In this document: in pieces, positions 59,949 to 64,000 of the stretch | Layout: the number at the start of each line of letters is the position of its first letter | How positions within the stretch are numbered: position 1 is the first letter of the stretch | DNA from: Lachnospiraceae bacterium AC2028 | GTDB lineage: Bacteria > Bacillota > Clostridia > Lachnospirales > Lachnospiraceae | Length of the DNA stretch: 64,000 bases | Assembly: GCA_000702685.1 (NCBI GenBank) | Contig: JNJD01000009.1 | Span: forward strand, 175,798-239,797 | Direction: 5' to 3' | Position numbers and translations under genes: made by a program | The notes under the pieces: model-generated | Database searches by the model: none | What the model was told of the DNA's origin: nothing | What the model saw: only the letters and a program-made list of their open reading frames with translations

Positions 59949-62234
59949 ATGAAGACGGCGGTAATAGGATTTCCCAGGATCGGAAAGAACAGAGAACTGA
60001 AATTTGCGGCAGAGAAATATTTCAAGGGAGAGTCATCTCTCGATGCGCTGAATGCGGAGGCTAAGGCTCAGAGAGAATACAGCCTTACGGTTCAGAACAA
60101 TGCGGGAATAGATTTTATTTCTTCCAATGATTTCTCGTTTTATGACGGATTGCTGGACACCGCGGTCCTCTTTAATGTAATTCCCGGAAGATACAGAGAG
60201 CTTGGACTCAATCCCACCGATACTTATTTTGCGATGGCCAGAGGCTATCAGGGCGAGAAGGGCAACGTTAAGGCTCTTGCCATGAAGAAGTGGTTCAATA
60301 CCAACTATCATTACATCGTTCCCGAGATCGATGACAATGCATTCGTATCACTTAACAGCACCAAGATCTTTGATGAATATGATGAGGCGCTTGCTATCGG
60401 CATCAAGACAAAGCCTGTTATTGCCGGTCCCTTCACATTCTTAAAGCTTGCCAAGTATACCGGCAAAAAGACTGCGAAGGATTATGCCGATGATCTTGCA
60501 GGTGAGTATTCAACACTGGTTGCGGAATTTGAGAATAAGGGTGCCGAGTGGATCCAGTTTGACGAGCCCTATCTTGTAAAGGATCTTACCGCTGATGATA
60601 TCGCTCTTTTCAAATCTCTTTATGAGAAGATCCTCGGTGCAAAGAGCAGCATTAAGGTTCTTGTGCAGACATATTTCGGAGATGTAAGGGATATCTATAA
60701 CGATCTTATTGCTCTTGATTTCGACGGCATCGGCCTGGATTTCGTAGAGGGCAAGATGACATACGGACTCATCGAAAGAAACGGATTCCCCGACAGTAAG
60801 ACTCTGTTTGCCGGACTCGTAAACGGTAAGAATATCTGGAGAAACGATTACGCCAAGACTCTTGCTAAGATCAATTCTCTTGAAAGAGCCGGTGTAAAGA
60901 ATATCGTTCTTTCGACTTCATGTTCACTCCTTCACGTTCCTTATACGACAAAGAGTGAGACCAAGCTTGATAAGGATACGCTTTATCACTTCGCATTCGC
61001 TGAGGAGAAGCTTACCGAGCTTACGGAGATTGCCGGGCTTACCGGTATTGAAGGCGAATATAATATCCAGTCCGCAGAAAGCTATCGTATGAACAGAAAG
61101 CTCTTCGGCGAAAGAAAAGGAAGTTATGACGAAGCTGTCAGAAACAGGGTTGCTTCAATAAAGGATTCCGATTACACAAGACTTCCCGCTTTTGATGAAA
61201 GAGAGAAGATTCAGAAAGAGCTTCTCGGACTTCCCATCTTCCCCACCACCACTATCGGTTCGTTCCCTCAGACCGCAGACGTAAAGCAGTACAGAAAAGA
61301 GTTCAGAAAAGGTGAGATCTCTGAGGACGAATACAAGAGTTTCGTGCAGAGCAAGATTGCCGATTGCATCAAGCTTCAGGAAGAGATCGGACTTGATGTT
61401 CTCGTTCACGGCGAGTACGAGAGAAACGACATGGTAGAGTATTTCGGCGAGAACCTCGACGGATATCTCTTCACCGAAAAGGCATGGGTTCAGTCATACG
61501 GAACAAGATGCGTTAAGCCTCCCATCATCTGGGGCGACGTATCCCGCAAAAAGCCCATCACGGTTGAATGGTCCGTATTCGCAAAGAGCTGCACCGACAA
61601 GCCTGTAAAGGGAATGCTCACCGGCCCTGTTACCATCCTTAACTGGTCATTCCCCAGAGAGGATATAACTCTTAAGGAAAGTACTCTTCAGATCGCACTT
61701 GCCATCAGGGATGAAGTTCTTGATCTCGAGAAGAACGGAATCAATATCATCCAGATAGATGAAGCTGCACTCAGGGAAAAGCTTCCTTTAAGAAAGAGCG
61801 ATTGGAACAGGGATTATCTCGACTGGGCAATCCCCGCGTTCAGACTTGTTGCAAGCGGCGTAAAGGCTGAGACCCAGATCCATACGCATATGTGCTACAG
61901 CGAGTTCACCGATATCATTCCCGCGATCGATGCAATGGATGCCGACGTCATCACCTTTGAAGCATCGCGTTCCGATTATCAGATCCTTGACGCACTCAAG
62001 GAGAACAATTTCAAGACCGAAGTCGGACCCGGTGTTTATGACATCCACAGCCCCAGAGTCCCTTCCGTTGATGAGATCTATTCCGCACTTGTGATCATGA
62101 GAGATAAGCTCGATGATTCCAAACTCTGGGTAAACCCCGACTGCGGACTTAAGACCAGAGGAGACAAGGAAACAAAAGCCAGCCTTATCAATCTTGTTGA
62201 AGCGGCGAAGAAATTAAGAGCGGATGATGCCTGA
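59949..62234 (+). CDS. metE: cobalamin-independent methionine synthase
   Basis: The 761-residue enzyme is MetE, which transfers the methyl group of 5-methyl-THF (polyglutamate) to homocysteine. The N-terminal barrel (about 1-360) starts [16 protein letters not shown], and the C-terminal barrel (about 400-755) has [26 protein letters not shown], and the zinc ligands in HTHMCYSE and NPDCGLKTR. Length is typical. AAAGGAAG precedes ATG 59949. metF follows after 66 bases and supplies 5-methyl-THF. No B12-dependent MetH is near. Confidence 0.96.
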   Translation: MKTAVIGFPRIGKNRELKFAAEKYFKGESSLDALNAEAKAQREYSLTVQNNAGIDFISSNDFSFYDGLLDTAVLFNVIPGRYRELGLNPTDTYFAMARGYQGEKGNVKALAMKKWFNTNYHYIVPEIDDNAFVSLNSTKIFDEYDEALAIGIKTKPVIAGPFTFLKLAKYTGKKTAKDYADDLAGEYSTLVAEFENKGAEWIQFDEPYLVKDLTADDIALFKSLYEKILGAKSSIKVLVQTYFGDVRDIYNDLIALDFDGIGLDFVEGKMTYGLIERNGFPDSKTLFAGLVNGKNIWRNDYAKTLAKINSLERAGVKNIVLSTSCSLLHVPYTTKSETKLDKDTLYHFAFAEEKLTELTEIAGLTGIEGEYNIQSAESYRMNRKLFGERKGSYDEAVRNRVASIKDSDYTRLPAFDEREKIQKELLGLPIFPTTTIGSFPQTADVKQYRKEFRKGEISEDEYKSFVQSKIADCIKLQEEIGLDVLVHGEYERNDMVEYFGENLDGYLFTEKAWVQSYGTRCVKPPIIWGDVSRKKPITVEWSVFAKSCTDKPVKGMLTGPVTILNWSFPREDITLKESTLQIALAIRDEVLDLEKNGINIIQIDEAALREKLPLRKSDWNRDYLDWAIPAFRLVASGVKAETQIHTHMCYSEFTDIIPAIDAMDADVITFEASRSDYQILDALKENNFKTEVGPGVYDIHSPRVPSVDEIYSALVIMRDKLDDSKLWVNPDCGLKTRGDKETKASLINLVEAAKKLRADDA

Positions 62235-62300
62235 TCAAGTGAGTTTCTTCTATAATATAGGAATGGTTTATGACGTGATTGTCAGAAAGCCATAAACGGT

Positions 62301-63161
62301 ATGAAGATATCTGATATATATAAGGAAAAAAAGAAAACATTATCGTTCGAGATCTTCCCTCCCAAGAAGGATGACGATCTGAGGAACATTGACGAGACGC
62401 TGTCCGTGCTGTGTGAGCTCAAGCCCGATTTCATCAGCGTAACTTTCGGCGCGGGCGGAAGCCTCAATAACAGCAAGACCGTTGATATCGCAAAGAAGAT
62501 CAAGAATGATTACGGTGTTGAACCGGTCGTTCATCTTACCTGTCTTAATTATGATAAAGCGCAGATAGATGAATTCGCAAAGGTGCTTGAAAGCGAAGGC
62601 ATAGAAAATGTATTGGCACTTCGCGGAGACCGGGTTCCGGATGTGACACCCAAGGAGGATTTCAGACATTCATCCGATCTTATTTCCTATATGAAGAAAG
62701 AGCACGACTTTTGTTATCTCGGTGCATGCTATCCCGAATGCCATCCCGAATCAAACGGAATGATCGACGAGATGAAGCATCTTAAGAGCAAGGTTGATGC
62801 AGGCGCAGAGATTCTTCTGTCACAGCTGTTCTTTGATAATGAACTCTATTTCAAGTTCAATGAAAATTGTAAGATAGCCGGACTGAATGTGCCTGTCGTG
62901 CCCGGCATCATGCCTGTTATAAACGCTTCGCAGATAAAAAGAATGGTAAGCCTTTGCGGTGCATCATTCCCTGTGAAGTTCAGGAAGATAATAGACAGGT
63001 ATGAAGATAACAAAGAGGCACTGTTTGATGCGGGAATGTCCTATGCACTGAGCCAGATAATAGATCTGCTCGTAAGGGACATCGAAGGTATACACCTTTA
63101 TACGATGAACAATCCGGCTGTTGCCCGAAGGATTTGCGAGGGCATACGGAATATAGTATAA
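62301..63161 (+). CDS. metF: methylenetetrahydrofolate reductase
   Basis: The 286-residue protein is MetF: SFEIFPPKKDD (near 15), SVTFGAGGS (near 45), VHLTCLN, ALRGDRVPD (near 98), YLGACYPECHPE (near 132) and SQLFFDNELYF (near 166). It reduces 5,10-methylene-THF to 5-methyl-THF using a flavin, giving the methyl donor for MetE. It has the short, MetF-only form with no extra domain. The operon metE-metF ends at the hairpin 63177-63209. Confidence 0.95.
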   Translation: MKISDIYKEKKKTLSFEIFPPKKDDDLRNIDETLSVLCELKPDFISVTFGAGGSLNNSKTVDIAKKIKNDYGVEPVVHLTCLNYDKAQIDEFAKVLESEGIENVLALRGDRVPDVTPKEDFRHSSDLISYMKKEHDFCYLGACYPECHPESNGMIDEMKHLKSKVDAGAEILLSQLFFDNELYFKFNENCKIAGLNVPVVPGIMPVINASQIKRMVSLCGASFPVKFRKIIDRYEDNKEALFDAGMSYALSQIIDLLVRDIEGIHLYTMNNPAVARRICEGIRNIV

Positions 63162-63176
63162 GGATATGCTTAAGTG

Positions 63177-63209
63177 AGGACCGCGAAAAGCTGATTGTTT
63201 CGCGGTCCT
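63177..63209 (+). terminator. terminator after metF
   Basis: Perfect 12-bp stem AGGACCGCGAAA (63177-63188) with TTTCGCGGTCCT (63198-63209). The T tail is short. Confidence 0.7.
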
Positions 63210-63240
63210 TTAACTTTTGAAAAATTTTTTAAAAAAGCTG

Positions 63241-63269
63241 TTGACTTTAAAATTTCGCTGTGATATTTT
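63241..63269 (+). promoter_or_regulatory. rRNA operon promoter
   Basis: TTGACT (63241-63246), 17-bp spacer, TATTTT (63264-63269) with TG just before. An A/T-rich stretch upstream (63219-63236) resembles an UP element. Confidence 0.7.
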
Positions 63270-63511
63270 ATATAAGCTGTCGCTTTGAGGACAGTACAGG
63301 AGTAAATCGCTGCGCGATTAACTCGATAGTTCCTTGATAATTCAATACTAATGCATCCCTGAAAAATTCCTATTAAAAGTAATTTTTTAGAGAACGAAAC
63401 AAAACCTTATTTCAGTAGATATGGATAAGCCAGTGGAGTAAATCGCTACGCGATTAACTCTTTGTTAAACAGCAGAGCTGTTTAACATTTCTGAAACTTA
63501 GGTTCAAACTA
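63270..63511 (+). other. 16S rRNA leader with repeated hairpins and boxA-like site
   Basis: The leader has no gene. GGAGTAAATCGCTGCGCGAT and six more bases (63299-63324) return at 63435-63460 with one change, and each copy folds into a hairpin. A CTCTTTGTTAAAC stretch (63458-63470) resembles boxA antitermination sites, next to a perfect 10-bp hairpin at 63464-63486 (GTTAAACAGC, loop AGA, GCTGTTTAAC). Confidence 0.6.
63299..63460. repeat. 26-bp repeat (two copies) in rRNA leader
   Basis: 63299-63324 and 63435-63460 differ by one base (G/A at the loop). 136 bases apart. Confidence 0.85.

Positions 63512-64000
<489 letters not shown>

Overview
The window comes from the chromosome of a Lachnospiraceae bacterium (Firmicutes, Clostridia, clostridial cluster XIVa). 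The best evidence is the 5' part of a 16S rRNA gene at the right edge, whose start, V1 and V2 regions are typical of that family. An electron-bifurcating [FeFe]-hydrogenase operon, strong AGGAGG-type ribosome sites, and many AgrA/LytTR-type regulators and drug/peptide ABC transporters agree with a strictly anaerobic fermenter. Genus cannot be fixed from what I can see. There is no IS element, prophage, tRNA or CRISPR array.

Layout. 1-6.2 kb: flavodoxin, acyltransferase-3 membrane protein, then hydC-hydB-hydA. 6.3-11.1 kb (minus strand): an OmpR-type regulator and a kinase without membrane segments, then an ABC ATPase and FtsX-type permease, a Bce-like peptide-sensing/resistance arrangement. 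11.2-18.6 kb: ABC-2 transporter, NarL-type two-component system, LytTR regulator plus DUF3021 membrane protein, and a second ABC-2 transporter. 18.7-21.9 kb: two tandem MutS-like ATPases. 21.9-32.8 kb: metabolic and regulatory genes (AraC/GyrI regulator, rhodanese-TtcA fusion, Gfo/Idh/MocA oxidoreductase, MFS carrier, ferredoxin-type aldo/keto reductase, YbaK, PadR-DUF2812-EreA-like operon, FMN enzymes, TIM-barrel isomerase). 32.9-43.7 kb: HflX, an AgrA/AgrC-like pair, lipoprotein, metallo-hydrolase, HU, YwlG, YbaK-like, PTS-EIIC-like protein, DUF3737 beta-helix protein, and a W/D/N-rich zinc-ribbon membrane protein. 43.8-50 kb: heterodimeric ABC exporter, HTH/VWA pair, small proteins. 50-52 kb: GH127 arabinofuranosidase (minus).

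52.2-58.9 kb is the most unusual region. It holds a GntR(YtrA)-ABC operon in which one permease is fused to a CPBP (CAAX-type) membrane protease, followed without a gap by LytTR-DUF3021, and then by an ABC-2 transporter whose promoter carries a 21-bp-period direct repeat. The order LytTR, DUF3021, terminator, ABC ATPase, ABC-2 permease occurs twice in the window (16.1-18.6 and 55.9-58.9 kb), which suggests a transposable regulatory logic resembling the LytTR regulatory systems of streptococci. 58.9-63.2 kb: LysR regulator, metE and metF. 63.2-64 kb: rRNA promoter, a leader with two near-identical hairpins, and the 16S 5' end.

Many starts were moved from the longest open frame to a better-placed ribosome site. 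Several genes start with GTG or TTG. Promoter and operator calls are by eye from consensus match and spacing.
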